From Gymnopus androsaceus JB14 (lineage: Eukaryota > Basidiomycota > Agaricomycetes > Agaricales > Omphalotaceae), in assembly GCA_009733575.1 (NCBI GenBank), contig ML769673.1, forward strand, positions 22,385-86,384: DNA of 64,000 bases. Reading direction: 5' to 3'. The translations under genes were made by a program, and so were the position numbers. Under the pieces are notes generated by a model, which was given only the letters and a program-made list of their open reading frames with translations, made no database searches and had not been told where the DNA came from. Below are positions 12,446 through 22,110 of this stretch, in pieces. Position 1 is the first letter of the stretch; each line of letters begins with the position of its first letter.

Positions 12446-12724
12446 TGTAAGGATTTCGGTCCTTACCCTCACTCCCGTCGACTCCCGTTCACTCCCATAT
12501 GCATACATGCGTCCTCTCGCTCCGCATTAGACTCTCGGACCCCGGAGGATTAACCTTTGCACGCATATAGGAAGGTTTTGTCTCATTCCGGATTAACTCA
12601 TCTTACCTCTCCTTATTTTAGCTCCTTACTTTACTACTCAAATAGCCTTGTACTTTACCGTAGAAACTCGTCGAATCAACGCCATTACTGGCCGTTTTCA
12701 TTCCCTTAAACCCGGTTCCTAACA
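12446..12724 (+). repeat. 5' LTR
   Basis: 279 bp, TG...CA ends. Presumably holds the promoter and polyadenylation signals of the element. Begins tgtaaggatttcggtcc and ends ggttcctaaca. Confidence 0.93.
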
Positions 12725-12844
12725 GTTTGATTCGACCACCCATCAAACTCGGTTGAACTTCACGTTCTCGTAATCCTCTGCTCCTCTTCGCCCTCGCCAA
12801 TATCTGGCAATCCTTACCTCGCTCATCAAGAACGTCCAATAACC

Positions 12845-14071
12845 ATGTCGTCCACCGAATGGTCCAGTATGAATCTTCCAGATCCGTACTCAATAAATAC
12901 CGGTCTCGGAAACTCCCAAAACAATGATCCTGAACCAGATCCTGAAGCACCTGTTAATTTCGCAACAATGCAGAAAGGATTTTTCGATCTTAAAGCAATG
13001 TTCGACGGTTCAATCAAGGACCTCGTCAATACACTTGGTGAACAGATCGCCAGTCTCCAAAACTCCAAGCCTCTACCCAATGATCCCGTGCCTCCTCCTC
13101 CTCCTCCTCCTGCTCAGACCGCGCCCCCCGTCGAAAATCCTACTCCTCGAGGCACTCCAAAATTCAAAGAACCAGCCATTTTCAACGGAAAAGCCACCCA
13201 GGTCGTAGGATTCCTCCAGGAAATCCGAGACACACTATACTTGCTCCGAAGTACCTACACCACGGAGAAAGATAAGTGCATTTACCTCGCAACTTACCTT
13301 GGAGATGGCACACCCAAGGAGTGGTACAAATCCGTCCTCATTGCCGATGCGGACTGCATCTATGAGGATGATGAGCTTATCCACAACTTTGATAAATTCA
13401 CTACTCACTTCAAAAAGCATTTCGGCAACTCGGATCTTGTTGCTACTGCACACAACAAACTTGACGATCTCCACCAAACTGGATCCGTCGCTACCTATAC
13501 CTCTCGATTCATGGAATGGATCATCCATCTTGACCTCACAGAGGAATCTAAAATCAGGTATTTTTATCGCAACTTAAAATCTGAATTAAAGGACACCCTT
13601 GCCTCTCGAACTGATGCACCCACAAAATTGTTGAAACAATACAGCGATTGGGTAATTAGCATTGACAACCGACGTCACCAACGCGAGATTGAGAAGAAAC
13701 GCGAGAACGGATCGCGAAATTTCTCTCATTTTGACAACTCCTATTCGGATCCCACCCCTTCCATTCAGTCCCGAGCCTACTCGGTCCCTGTCTCTACTCC
13801 CGCGTCCGTGTTGCCCAGCTCGCCTTATGTCCCACCTTATGCTCCTGCAACCACCACTGCTACCCCTCCTGATCCTACTGTGGAAACCTCGAATCTTTCC
13901 CCTGGTGAGCCAATGGAAATTGATGCTCTCCGGGCAAAACCACGAGGTCCTTTAACTCAGGAAGAGAAGGATCGACGCCGTGCCCTGGGACTCTGCAATT
14001 ATTGCGGAGGTCCTAATCACTTTGCGTCAGACTGTCCTAACAAGAAGAAATCCGCTCCGAACAGCTTTTGA
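12845..14071 (+). CDS. Retrotransposon Gag polyprotein
   Basis: A 408-residue intronless Gag from the ATG at 12845, 120 bases after the LTR. It would form the retrotransposon particle and bind element RNA in the cytoplasm. N-terminal ~95 residues are polar with a proline run; residues ~105-285 match the retrotransposon gag core (FNGKATQVVGFLQEI, DGTPKEWYKS, HNKLDDLHQTG, YTSRFMEWI); next a Ser/Pro-rich linker; near the end a CCHC knuckle CNYCGGPNHFASDC (CX2CX4HX4C). The frame closes at TGA with no pol frame afterwards. The full-length open frame suits a recently active element. Confidence 0.92.
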   Translation: MSSTEWSSMNLPDPYSINTGLGNSQNNDPEPDPEAPVNFATMQKGFFDLKAMFDGSIKDLVNTLGEQIASLQNSKPLPNDPVPPPPPPPAQTAPPVENPTPRGTPKFKEPAIFNGKATQVVGFLQEIRDTLYLLRSTYTTEKDKCIYLATYLGDGTPKEWYKSVLIADADCIYEDDELIHNFDKFTTHFKKHFGNSDLVATAHNKLDDLHQTGSVATYTSRFMEWIIHLDLTEESKIRYFYRNLKSELKDTLASRTDAPTKLLKQYSDWVISIDNRRHQREIEKKRENGSRNFSHFDNSYSDPTPSIQSRAYSVPVSTPASVLPSSPYVPPYAPATTTATPPDPTVETSNLSPGEPMEIDALRAKPRGPLTQEEKDRRRALGLCNYCGGPNHFASDCPNKKKSAPNSF

Positions 14072-14706
14072 AGCTTTCAAAACATTCTTCCAGGTATTTT
14101 TCACGGTTTACTGGCCTCGTATCTCGGACTCTAGCCCACTTTCCCAATGCAATTTTTATCCGTGCACTTTTAGTACTTCATCCTCGAACCTCTGTCCATC
14201 GAATCCCTTGACTTTCCCATTGATTTCCACGCTGTCGCTGAACGCGACATTTTTATGTCTTGGTTTCACGATTCACGCATCGATTGATTAACCAAATGTT
14301 AATATTTGATTGCGCGTGTTACTTCCCAAGGTACCTGCAACGGTCCCTAGTCCGACGCATCGTAACCTGCCCCCACCCGAGTGAAAGAGGCCTTAGTCTC
14401 ATCAACTCATTGTCCCGTCCTTGCCCATTTTAAATCTTTTACTCTCGACTTCTTGCTTTGCCTGCGTTCCTGGTTCAATCCGAGCGCCACTGCTCCATGT
14501 ACCTTTTTAGGAACTTCTCGTACCCAGTCTCCGTACCCCGACCTTCGATCCGCGGCCGTGTGCCTCCTGCCATAATCATGACTCCCTAGTTGGCTTCTTC
14601 CATCCTATCACCCTACTCCATTCTGCATTGAAACTTTGCCTTTGATAGCCTCGATTTTACCTCTTTCATTTTCGATAAAATTTCGTCTTATTAGAAGGGA
14701 GGATAA
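14072..14706 (+). other. Non-coding 3' interior of the retrotransposon
   Basis: About 635 bases between gag and the 3' LTR. All frames are broken within roughly 100 codons and none shows pol motifs, so the pol region was lost or never present. It ends in a polypurine tract, the expected plus-strand primer site. Confidence 0.6.
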
Positions 14707-14985
14707 TGTAAGGATTTCGGTCCTTACCCTCACTCCCGTCGACTCCCGTTCACTCCCATATGCATACATGCGTCCTCTCGCTCCGCATTAGACTCTCGGA
14801 CCCCGGAGGATTAACCTTTGCACGCATATAGGAAGGTTTTGTCTCATTCCGGATTAACTCATCTTACCTCTCCTTATTTTAGCTCCTTACTTTACTACTC
14901 AAATAGCCTTGTACTTTACCGTAGAAACTCGTCGAATCAACGCCGTTACTGGCCGTTTTCATTCCCTTAAACCCGGTTCCTAACA
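14707..14985 (+). repeat. 3' LTR
   Basis: 279 bp, identical to the 5' LTR except for G instead of A within cgccattactgg. Followed by the CAGTC duplication. Confidence 0.93.
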
Positions 14986-15200
14986 CAGTCGAATATTTCT
15001 TCTGCAAGAATAAGACCATCGACTAAAACTCAAGTCACTTGCACAGCATCGGAAGTCACAGATACAAACATAGTGCCCAAGATGCTTTATTTCTGCTTGT
15101 GAGAAGCTGGTTTTAAGTTTAGATGAAGAAATTCGTTCAAAGTAGTCCGAGGAAAGAGTCAATGATGACCACAGCGACGCTTTGATCGAAGAGCGACTAA
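14986..15200. repeat. Dispersed repeat family A, copy 2 (right part, split by the LTR element)
   Basis: The left part is about 12,320-12,445 (gtagtgactgggttatatg...cagtc); the right part continues after the 3' LTR with gaatatttcttctgcaagaataagacc. The unsplit paralogue at about 21,788-21,835 reads gtagtgagtggattatatg...cagtcggattcc...caagaataagacc. This supports the insertion point and the CAGTC duplication. Confidence 0.6.
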
Positions 15201-15619
15201 TCATTTTGGGACTCTTTCCGAACGCCCATGGTCGTTTGGCCGCTCGCTGTCTGTTTCGTGTGGAATGCTCGAAGAAAAAAGTACTTTTTCAAGGACAATG
15301 TACTCGCGTTGTACTCGCGTTTTGAGGCCTTGCTCCGTAAGGTAGGGATCGTAGCATCGATTGCGCTGGGGCAAAGATGACAGGCATGTTGCCGCCCAGC
15401 CTGACTCACTGCAATGTAGTTTCGACAAGTTAATCTCGCAAGATAGGAAAAAATGAGTTAATTTCCAGTGGATTGAATTGGACAAGCCTGTGAAACAAAT
15501 TTACTCTGATACTCTGGTCACAGTCTGCGTATGTTGTAGACTATAATGTCTTGTTTAACCGAACACTGCAAGAATACACTTTCGTCCTATCTACATCGCT
15601 ACTGTCTTTCCCAGAGAAT

Positions 15620-15868
15620 CTATTCCACTCGAATGTTGCTAAAGCCAGAGAAGATCACCTTCTTGTTGGTCTGGATATAAACCCCAGCCCGAGTCGAGTC
15701 GTTTAAGTTCTTGAATGCGACCAGCTCCCAACTACTGCGGCTCCAGCTACTTGTCCCGCCGTTTGCCGCAAGCTTAAACCACGAATCATCGGCTTCTTCG
15801 TGGCTGTATTTCGATACAAAGCAGTAGATGTCGTTGGGAGACAGGTTTTGAACAATGATGGAGGACAT
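15620..15868 (-). CDS. Conserved 82-residue fungal protein, copy 1
   Basis: An 82-residue protein starting MSSIIVQNLSPNDIYCF and ending SGFSNIRVE, with motifs SWFKLAANGG and SWELVAFKN. No signal peptide or membrane segment; alternating hydrophobic pattern suggests a small beta-rich fold. It resembles a family of about 80-residue uncharacterised mushroom proteins with a WSRSGWELVAFKN-like core, recalled without a search; function unknown. The three copies here encode the same protein. The ATG follows directly after a 3' splice site (ctctgtag), implying a 5'UTR intron. TATATAG lies at 15983-15989 on the minus strand. Confidence 0.75.
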   Translation of the reverse strand: MSSIIVQNLSPNDIYCFVSKYSHEEADDSWFKLAANGGTSSWSRSSWELVAFKNLNDSTRAGVYIQTNKKVIFSGFSNIRVE

Positions 15869-15982
15869 CTACAGAGGGAGAAAATTAATATTAAAAAGAA
15901 ACTGTTGAATCATAGATGGACGTACATCTGTTTGATATATTGCACCGGGGATGGAAAATCGCGATGATGGGGATGTACTGTA

Positions 15983-15989
15983 CTATATA
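15983..15989 (-). promoter_or_regulatory. TATA box, copy 1 of the 82-residue gene
   Basis: TATATAG on the minus strand, about 115 bases upstream of the ATG and about 60 bases upstream of the inferred 5'UTR intron donor. The same motif is kept in the other two copies. Confidence 0.5.
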
Positions 15990-16984
15990 TGAAAAATGTC
16001 AGTGGAAGGCTTGAGGGAGGAGCTTTTTGGATGCATACAAGATTGGTACAAGACAAGAGGGAAACTAAACCTATCTATCTTCACCTCGAAAGTGCTCCTT
16101 CTTATAGCGCAGGAATCAAGTTGATCACCGAAATCGGTGGAGCTTAATTAATACATAGTAAGGGCCATTCTGAGGTCAGCCAGTCGCGGTAGAATTAAAT
16201 TCACCCCTCCACCGATGAAGAAGGCAGGTGAAACAGAGTTTCTTGGCCTCCGGCGAGTTCCAATCCCCATTCTCATTATAAACGTACATCCTCTCGGTCC
16301 AAAGGCATGGTCTCTTGGCATCCAAGAGGTTACAATCCCCCATGAGTATACATCCAGGTCATGGAACACGGAATCGACAATCGGAAATCTTTGCCTCGAC
16401 TCACAACTTAAGTTCTGTATATGGTATCACGGTCTCTCTGCATTCAGTGCCACTTAGAAGAAGGTCACAGCCAGACTGAGCTCCGTCCAGCCAGTTGACG
16501 AAAGTCTTGGTGCGCCATTCAATTTCAAGCTCCTACGATGTTTGAAGAGAGCATGAATGAAGAAGCTTCCTCAGCTCACCAAATTTTCCGCCGCTGGCTT
16601 CTCATCACTGAACTAATCGGAAACCGGCGCAATCACCATTCTCATTATGGTTAATCCTCTCAATCCAGAGTCTCTTGGTCTCCAAGCTCCAATCTCCATG
16701 AACATACATGATACATCCTATCAGTTCAAATCTAATGAGTCTCTTCAAGATGTATTAAACCAATATTGTCAAGATTAGTTTCTATGATGTGAGGACAGCA
16801 TCGCCGTATCAAGGGAGATGTATTTAATTCGAATAACTTTACCTCAACCTTTAATGTGTGGACGATTTGGTTAGGTCTACGCTCCTCGGGCTGAGCATTT
16901 ATGTACTTGATTCCATAACCCCTAATAGATGTGCATTGTGCTAAGAGTGTACTAGACGTATGTACCAAGAGCTCCAAGAGCCTA

Positions 16985-18084
16985 GACATAATATTATGCA
17001 TCGGGAAGCTCCCACCAAGACTTTTCGTGGTATCCCGAATGGTATCCCGAATTTATCCCAAATGCATTTCAACTTTCATTCAAACCTCAATTGAAGAGCT
17101 TCCGCAGATCTGGTGGATCAAGATTTTGGTCAGAGAGCATCAGATTTGAGCTCCTTGGGCCACCGGTAATCTAATTATCCGCCTACTAAAAACGCCGCTG
17201 TTTGCTTCTTAGCTAAGTACAGTCTCAGTATAACAACAGTGAACGACTTTAATGGATTTGGCCAAGAATCTGCTTGATTGCTGTTGAACTTCCACCATCT
17301 CACTGGCACCCGCCGACAGCGAACTCGATGTTGTTTTCTGAACAAATTAGGCAAGGCAAAGACTGCACTAGTACCATCACAGTACCTCTCTAGAATGCTA
17401 TGTTGTGCACAGCGAGTTGTCGCGGTTCGGTGCACGAACCTTGAGCATCGGGGCTCAGCGTGTTCACTGTTTCAGCAATTTCACTAACCCGAATCTCTCA
17501 CTGCTTGGTCTGGACTCGCCAGAGCCATATATTCCTCTGGGGTGTAAATTGGGCTCATACTGGGTATATTATAAAATATTTTCAGCTATATAACCACTTG
17601 GACCGGGAGTTCGATTTCGGACTTGGACTTGGAGTTCGACTCCCGGGATCCCAGGTAACCTTGGTTTGGTGCAAGGTTCGAACCTCGGAGCCTAAGAAAC
17701 AATTCTGCCTCCAGAGAATCTGTTTTATTCTGATTTTTTAATTCCTAAATGACTTGCTGCAAGTACAATATTACTCTAGACCAATTCTTACCAGTGCCTA
17801 GCACCTCCTCAATTTCCATATTTGGAGCATAAGCGCCCGGTCGAGTCATATGAGAGAGGTACTTACATTGACAGGCTTTCCGACAAGCATAGAATTCCAC
17901 TTCTTGCCAATTTTTCTTTCAGGTAGTACGTTATAAGGTATCGCCTTCTCTTTCCATTGACAATTTTTCTCGCTTCCCTTCAATACCAACCAGCCTCCGG
18001 GCTAATATGGGAAGGTGCAAACAAGCTTGAACAAAGCTCATGTACCATATCAATACCATATACATCTTAGTGCAGGAGACTTGT
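16985..18084. other. Spacer between inverted units A and B
   Basis: Unique sequence between two oppositely oriented duplicates. Open frames are short and resemble nothing known. A ggttcgaacctcg string near 17,675 looks like a Pol III B box, but no tRNA cloverleaf can be drawn around it. Confidence 0.35.
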
Positions 18085-18497
18085 GACTCGATTCGAGGGA
18101 AAGATTTCCGATTGTCGATTCCGTGTTCCATGACCTGGATGTATACTCATGGGGGATTGTAACCTCTTGGATGCCAAGAGACCATGACTTTGGACCGAGA
18201 GGATGTACGTTTATAATGAGAATGGGGATTGGAACTCGCCGGAGGCCAAGAAACTCTGTTTCACCTGCCTTCTTCATCGGTGGAGGGGTGAATTTAATTC
18301 TACCGGGACTGACCCCAGAATGGCCCTTACTATGTATTAATAAAATCCACCGATTTCGGTGATCAACTTGATTCCTGCGCTATAAGAAGGAGCACTTTCG
18401 AGGTGAAGATAGATAGGTTTAGTTTCCCTCTTGTCTTGTACCAATCTTGTATGCATCCAAAAAGCTCCTCCCTCAAGCCTTCCACTGACATTTTTCA

Positions 18498-18504
18498 TAT
18501 ATAG
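18498..18504 (+). promoter_or_regulatory. TATA box, copy 2 of the 82-residue gene
   Basis: TATATAG about 115 bases upstream of the ATG at 18619. It is followed by a donor (gat, then gtacgtcc, intron from 18562) and an acceptor ending at 18618, defining a 57-bp intron that stops exactly at the ATG. Confidence 0.5.
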
Positions 18505-18618
18505 TACAGTACATCCCCATCATCGCGATTTTCCATCCCCGGTGCAATATATCAAACAGATGTACGTCCATCTATGATTCAACAGTTTCTTTTTAATATT
18601 AATTTTCTCCCTCTGTAG

Positions 18619-18867
18619 ATGTCCTCCATCATTGTTCAAAACCTGTCTCCCAACGACATCTACTGCTTTGTATCGAAATACAGCCACGAAGAAGCCGATG
18701 ATTCGTGGTTTAAGCTTGCGGCAAACGGCGGGACAAGTAGCTGGAGCCGCAGTAGTTGGGAGCTGGTCGCATTCAAGAACTTAAACGACTCGACTCGGGC
18801 TGGGGTTTATATCCAGACCAACAAGAAGGTGATCTTCTCTGGCTTTAGCAACATTCGAGTGGAATAG
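18619..18867 (+). CDS. Conserved 82-residue fungal protein, copy 2
   Basis: Encodes the same 82 residues as the copies at 15620-15868 and 19297-19545, here on the plus strand. Upstream sequence (TATATAG, 57-bp 5'UTR intron) and about 100 bases downstream are also kept, so all three copies could be expressed. Function unknown. The conservation may reflect very recent duplication, gene conversion between the palindromic arms, or selection; the flanks contain a few indels, so the copies are not brand new. Confidence 0.75.
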   Translation: MSSIIVQNLSPNDIYCFVSKYSHEEADDSWFKLAANGGTSSWSRSSWELVAFKNLNDSTRAGVYIQTNKKVIFSGFSNIRVE

Positions 18868-19296
18868 ATTCTCTGGGAAAGACAGTAGCGATGTAGATAG
18901 GACGAAAGTGTATTCTTGCAGTGTTCGGTTAAACAAGACATTATAGTCTACAACATACGCAGACTGTGACCAGAGTATCAGAGTAAATTTGTTTCACAGG
19001 CTTGTCCAATTCAATCCACTGGAAATTAACTCATTTTTTCCTATCTTGCGAGATTAACTTGTCGAAACTACATTGCAGTGAGTCAGGCTGGGCGGCAACA
19101 TGCTGTCATCTTTGCCCCAGCGCAATCGATGCTACGATCCCTACCTTACGGAGCAAGGCCTCAAAACGCGAGTACAACGCGAGTACATTGTCCTTGAAAA
19201 AGTACTTTTTTCTTCGAGCATTCCACACGAAACAGACGGCGAGCGGCCAAACGACCATGGGCGTTCGGAAAGAGTCCCAAAATGATCCCAGAGAAT

Positions 19297-19545
19297 CTAT
19301 TCCACTCGAATGTTGCTAAAGCCAGAGAAGATCACCTTCTTGTTGGTCTGGATATAAACCCCAGCCCGAGTCGAGTCGTTTAAGTTCTTGAATGCGACCA
19401 GCTCCCAACTACTGCGGCTCCAGCTACTTGTCCCGCCGTTTGCCGCAAGCTTAAACCACGAATCATCGGCTTCTTCGTGGCTGTATTTCGATACAAAGCA
19501 GTAGATGTCGTTGGGAGACAGGTTTTGAACAATGATGGAGGACAT
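19297..19545 (-). CDS. Conserved 82-residue fungal protein, copy 3
   Basis: Third copy, minus strand, same predicted protein. TATATAG is kept at 19654-19660 (minus strand). The 5'UTR intron is shortened by a few bases compared with copy 1, but donor and acceptor remain. The downstream flank is cut: the unit B junction lies 13 bases beyond the stop codon, so its 3' end and polyadenylation signal may be altered. Confidence 0.72.
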   Translation of the reverse strand: MSSIIVQNLSPNDIYCFVSKYSHEEADDSWFKLAANGGTSSWSRSSWELVAFKNLNDSTRAGVYIQTNKKVIFSGFSNIRVE

Positions 19546-19653
19546 CTACAGAGGGAGAAAAATTAAAAAGAAACTGTTGAATCATAGATGGACGTACATC
19601 TGTTTGATATATTGCACCGGGGATGGAAAATCGCGATGATGGGGTGTACTGTA

Positions 19654-19660
19654 CTATATA
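19654..19660 (-). promoter_or_regulatory. TATA box, copy 3 of the 82-residue gene
   Basis: TATATAG on the minus strand at the same position relative to the gene as in the other two copies. Confidence 0.45.
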
Positions 19661-20637
19661 TGAAAAATGTCAGTGAAAGGCTTGAGGGAGGAGCGCGTTG
19701 GATGCATACAAGATTGGTACAAGACAAGAGGGAAACTAAACCTATCTATCTTCACCTCGAAAGTGCTCCTTCTTATAGCGCAGGAATCAAGTTGATCACC
19801 GACATCGGTGGAACTAATTAATACATAGTAAGGGCCATTCTGAGGTCAGCATCCGGTAGAATTAAATTCACCCCTCCACCGATGAAGAAGGCAGGTGAAA
19901 CAGAGTTTCTTGGCCTCCGGCGAGTTCCAATCCCCATTCTCATTATAAACGTACATCCTCTCGGTCCAAAGTCATGGTCTCTTGGCATCCAAGAGGTTAC
20001 AATCCCCCATGAGTATACATCCAGGTCATGGAACACGGAATCGACAATCGGAAATCTTTGCCTCGACTCACAAGTCCAGTTCTGTATATGGTATCACGGT
20101 CTCTCTGCATTCAGTGCCACTTAGAAGAAGGTCACAGCCAGACTGAGCTCCGTCCAGCCAGTTGACGAAAGTCTTGGTGCGCCACTTAATTTCAAGCTCC
20201 TACGATGTTGAAGAGAGCATGAATGGAGAAGCTTCCTCAGCTTTTCCGCCGTTGGCTTCTCATCACTGAACCAATTGGAAACCGGCGCAATCCCCATTCT
20301 CATTATGGTTACTCCTCTCAATCCAGAGTCTCTTGGCTCCAAGCTCCAATCTCCATGAACATACATGATACATCCTACCAGTTCAAATCTAATGAGTCTC
20401 TTCAAGATGTATTAAACCAATATTGTCAAGATTAGTTTCTATGATGTGAGGACACATCGCCGTATCAAGGGAGATGTATTTAATTTGAATAACTTTACCT
20501 CAACCTTTAATGTGTGACGATTTGGTTAGGGTCTACGCTCCTCGGGGCTGAGCATTTATGTACTTGATTCCATTAACCCCTAATAGATGTGCATTGTGCT
20601 AAGAGTGTACTAGACGTATGTACCAAGAGGCTCCCAA

Positions 20638-20758
20638 GAGAAGACAGTAGCGGTGTAGATAGGACGAAGGTGTATTCTTGCAGTGTTCGGTTACACAAGA
20701 CATTATAGTCTACAGCATACGCAGAGTGTGACCAGAGTAAATTTGTTTCACAGACAGG
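20638..20758 (+). repeat. Fragment D of the inverted duplication
   Basis: About 120 bases matching 18,884-18,999, the 3' flank of gene copy 2, in the plus orientation (aagacagtagcg, ttcttgcagtgttcggtt, aatttgtttcacag) with several substitutions and one short deletion. It shows that the locus was rearranged at least once more. Confidence 0.65.
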
Positions 20759-21454
20759 TGCATCGGACTCTACTGGCGGTGGTGTCGTATGAGGACGACG
20801 AGCGGCCGCTGCAGACACAGATGGCTAGGGGAAAGTCTTTCCTTTCCTTCCCCGCATCCTCCCTCTGCCTACCTCACCTAACTCTCCCACCACCCGCCTC
20901 AGTTCTCAACGATAGCTGGCACAACCTCCGCAACAATAGGAGCTTAGCCAAAAGCTATGGTGCTGCGGAAGACAGTGATTACGATGACGCTAATTGTGGC
21001 TCTTCGCCAGTATCAACTCCAGCATCAGGGCGAGGAGGGAGCCACGTTATCCATAGTAAAGAACCAGACCTTGCCTCGCACTGAACCTTCGAATATAGAA
21101 AAAACCATAGCTGATTATAGGCATTACCGAGTCTAAAAAGAAGTTGCGCTCGAAAAAGCCCTAATACGACTAACAGTCTGATGAAAAGAGGAGAAGGAGG
21201 AAACGTACGGAGAGGGTAGGCGTAATGGTAACAGAGACAGAAGGGCTCTTATGGCTGGGTTGGTGGAAGTTGGGGGTGCAGTAGTCTTCTTTTTCCCGTG
21301 AAGAGGATCCGATGCCTAGAGAAACAACAAAGTCTGAAGATCTGGAATGTGAGTATAGTGTAAATATAATTGCACAGAAGAAAAGATATAGATATTCCTT
21401 TTCACGGACAACAGCGCTAGCCAGATCAAGGCATTTCTCCTAGAGAGGTAGATA
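20759..21454. other. Intergenic stretch
   Basis: Contains an open frame (20,683-21,084) that starts inside fragment D and continues into unique, Ser/Pro-rich sequence. I consider it fortuitous. Nothing else is recognisable. Confidence 0.35.
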
Positions 21455-22110
21455 TTATCGATTGCAATGGAAAAAAGTTGACCCAGCCTAAGTTCCAAGT
21501 CTTTTGTAAAAACGTTAATAAAGCGCCAGCTAAGGACCTCATGCCCTTGTTTGTCGTGCTACTTGGTTTTGGAGGATAACCGACGGAGGCACTCGAAATC
21601 AATATAATGATCGAGTTCAACAAACCCATTCTACTCTGCTTGTTGTCTGATACTTACCCTATACGTTACTCAGGGCACAGATGATGTGTCTTCGTCGTAG
21701 CCATATCATTTTGAAGCAGGGGCATTCTGGGCGGGGATTATCTGCTCCTTCAAAGCTTGAAGCTCGGATTATTTGAAGAAGCATTGTGTAGTGAGTGGAT
21801 TATATGCAGTCGGATTCCTTCAAGCAAGAATAAGACCAGGGTTATTAGAATGGATCATCGGAAACATACATCAAGAGTCAATTGGTGATTTACAGCAAAT
21901 TATTGGTCAGAGGTCACAATACAAAGATAATGTCCAAGGTGCTTCACTCCAGCTGATTTAGATGAAGAAATCAAATACGAATGATGGTAGTCCGAGGAAA
22001 AGAGCAGCGTTTTGACTGTCGCTCGAAACGATGACTAATCATTTTGCGACTCTTCCCGAACGCCCATCGTCATTTGGCCGTCCGCGGTCCGTTTCATATG
22101 AAATGCTCGT
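21455..22110. repeat. Dispersed repeat family A, copy without the LTR insertion
   Basis: Carries the tatacgttactc/gatgatgtgtcttcgtcgt block, a cattttgaagca block, gtagtgagtggattatatg, the uninterrupted cagtcggattcc site, and the gactcttcccgaacgcccat block shared with 15,207-15,230. It is the empty-site paralogue of the LTR insertion. Confidence 0.55.

Larger units (their letters stand above)
12446..14985 (+). mobile_element. Gag-only LTR retrotransposon (gypsy-like, non-autonomous)
   Basis: Two 279-bp direct LTRs (12446-12724 and 14707-14985), starting TGTAAGG and ending CTAACA, differ at one base (A/G) by eye. The element is flanked by the 5-bp duplication CAGTC (12441-12445 and 14986-14990). 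A purine-rich tract (agaagggaggataa) immediately precedes the 3' LTR. The 2-kb interior encodes one gag protein and no protease, reverse transcriptase, RNase H or integrase, so it must rely on enzymes from another element. The near-identical LTRs point to recent insertion. It landed inside a copy of dispersed repeat family A. Confidence 0.93.
15195..16984 (-). repeat. Inverted duplication unit A
   Basis: First of three large copies of one segment. Its left 1.2 kb (15,195-16,397) is an inverted copy of 18,085-19,283, and 15,605-16,984 is a near-identical direct copy of 19,283-20,640. It contains the 82-residue gene on the minus strand, then non-coding sequence with an internal diverged duplication: two blocks starting near ccattctcattat, each followed by a cttggcatccaag-like stretch. 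It also carries part of dispersed repeat A. Confidence 0.75.
18085..19283 (+). repeat. Inverted duplication unit B
   Basis: Reverse-complement copy of 15,195-16,397 with only scattered changes. It ends at ...ccaaaatgat, where unit C starts abruptly inside the sequence corresponding to the end of the gene. B and C thus form a long palindrome with arms of about 0.8 kb around a roughly 400-bp loop (18,882-19,282). Confidence 0.75.
19283..20640 (-). repeat. Inverted duplication unit C
   Basis: Near-identical to 15,605-16,984 in the same orientation and to 18,085-18,881 in the opposite one. It has short deletions relative to unit A, for example near 19,560 and near 20,212. At about 20,640 it breaks into a fragment of the opposite orientation. 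Confidence 0.75.

Noticed and set aside
14072..14706. Hidden pol remnant after gag
   Set aside because: No protease, reverse transcriptase or integrase motif in any frame, and only 635 bases are available.
17670..17690. ggttcgaacctcg as a tRNA B box
   Set aside because: No A box at the right distance and no acceptor stem or anticodon arm can be paired.
16148..20124. Opposed 73-80 codon frames repeated in units A, B and C (FHDLDVYSWGIVTSW on one strand, KKAGETEFLGLRRVP on the other)
   Set aside because: They recur only because the whole segment is duplicated; each overlaps the other on the opposite strand, and neither has a splice or start context like the 82-residue gene.
20683..21084. 133-codon plus-strand frame
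   Set aside because: Begins within fragment D of the duplication and continues into low-complexity sequence without motifs.
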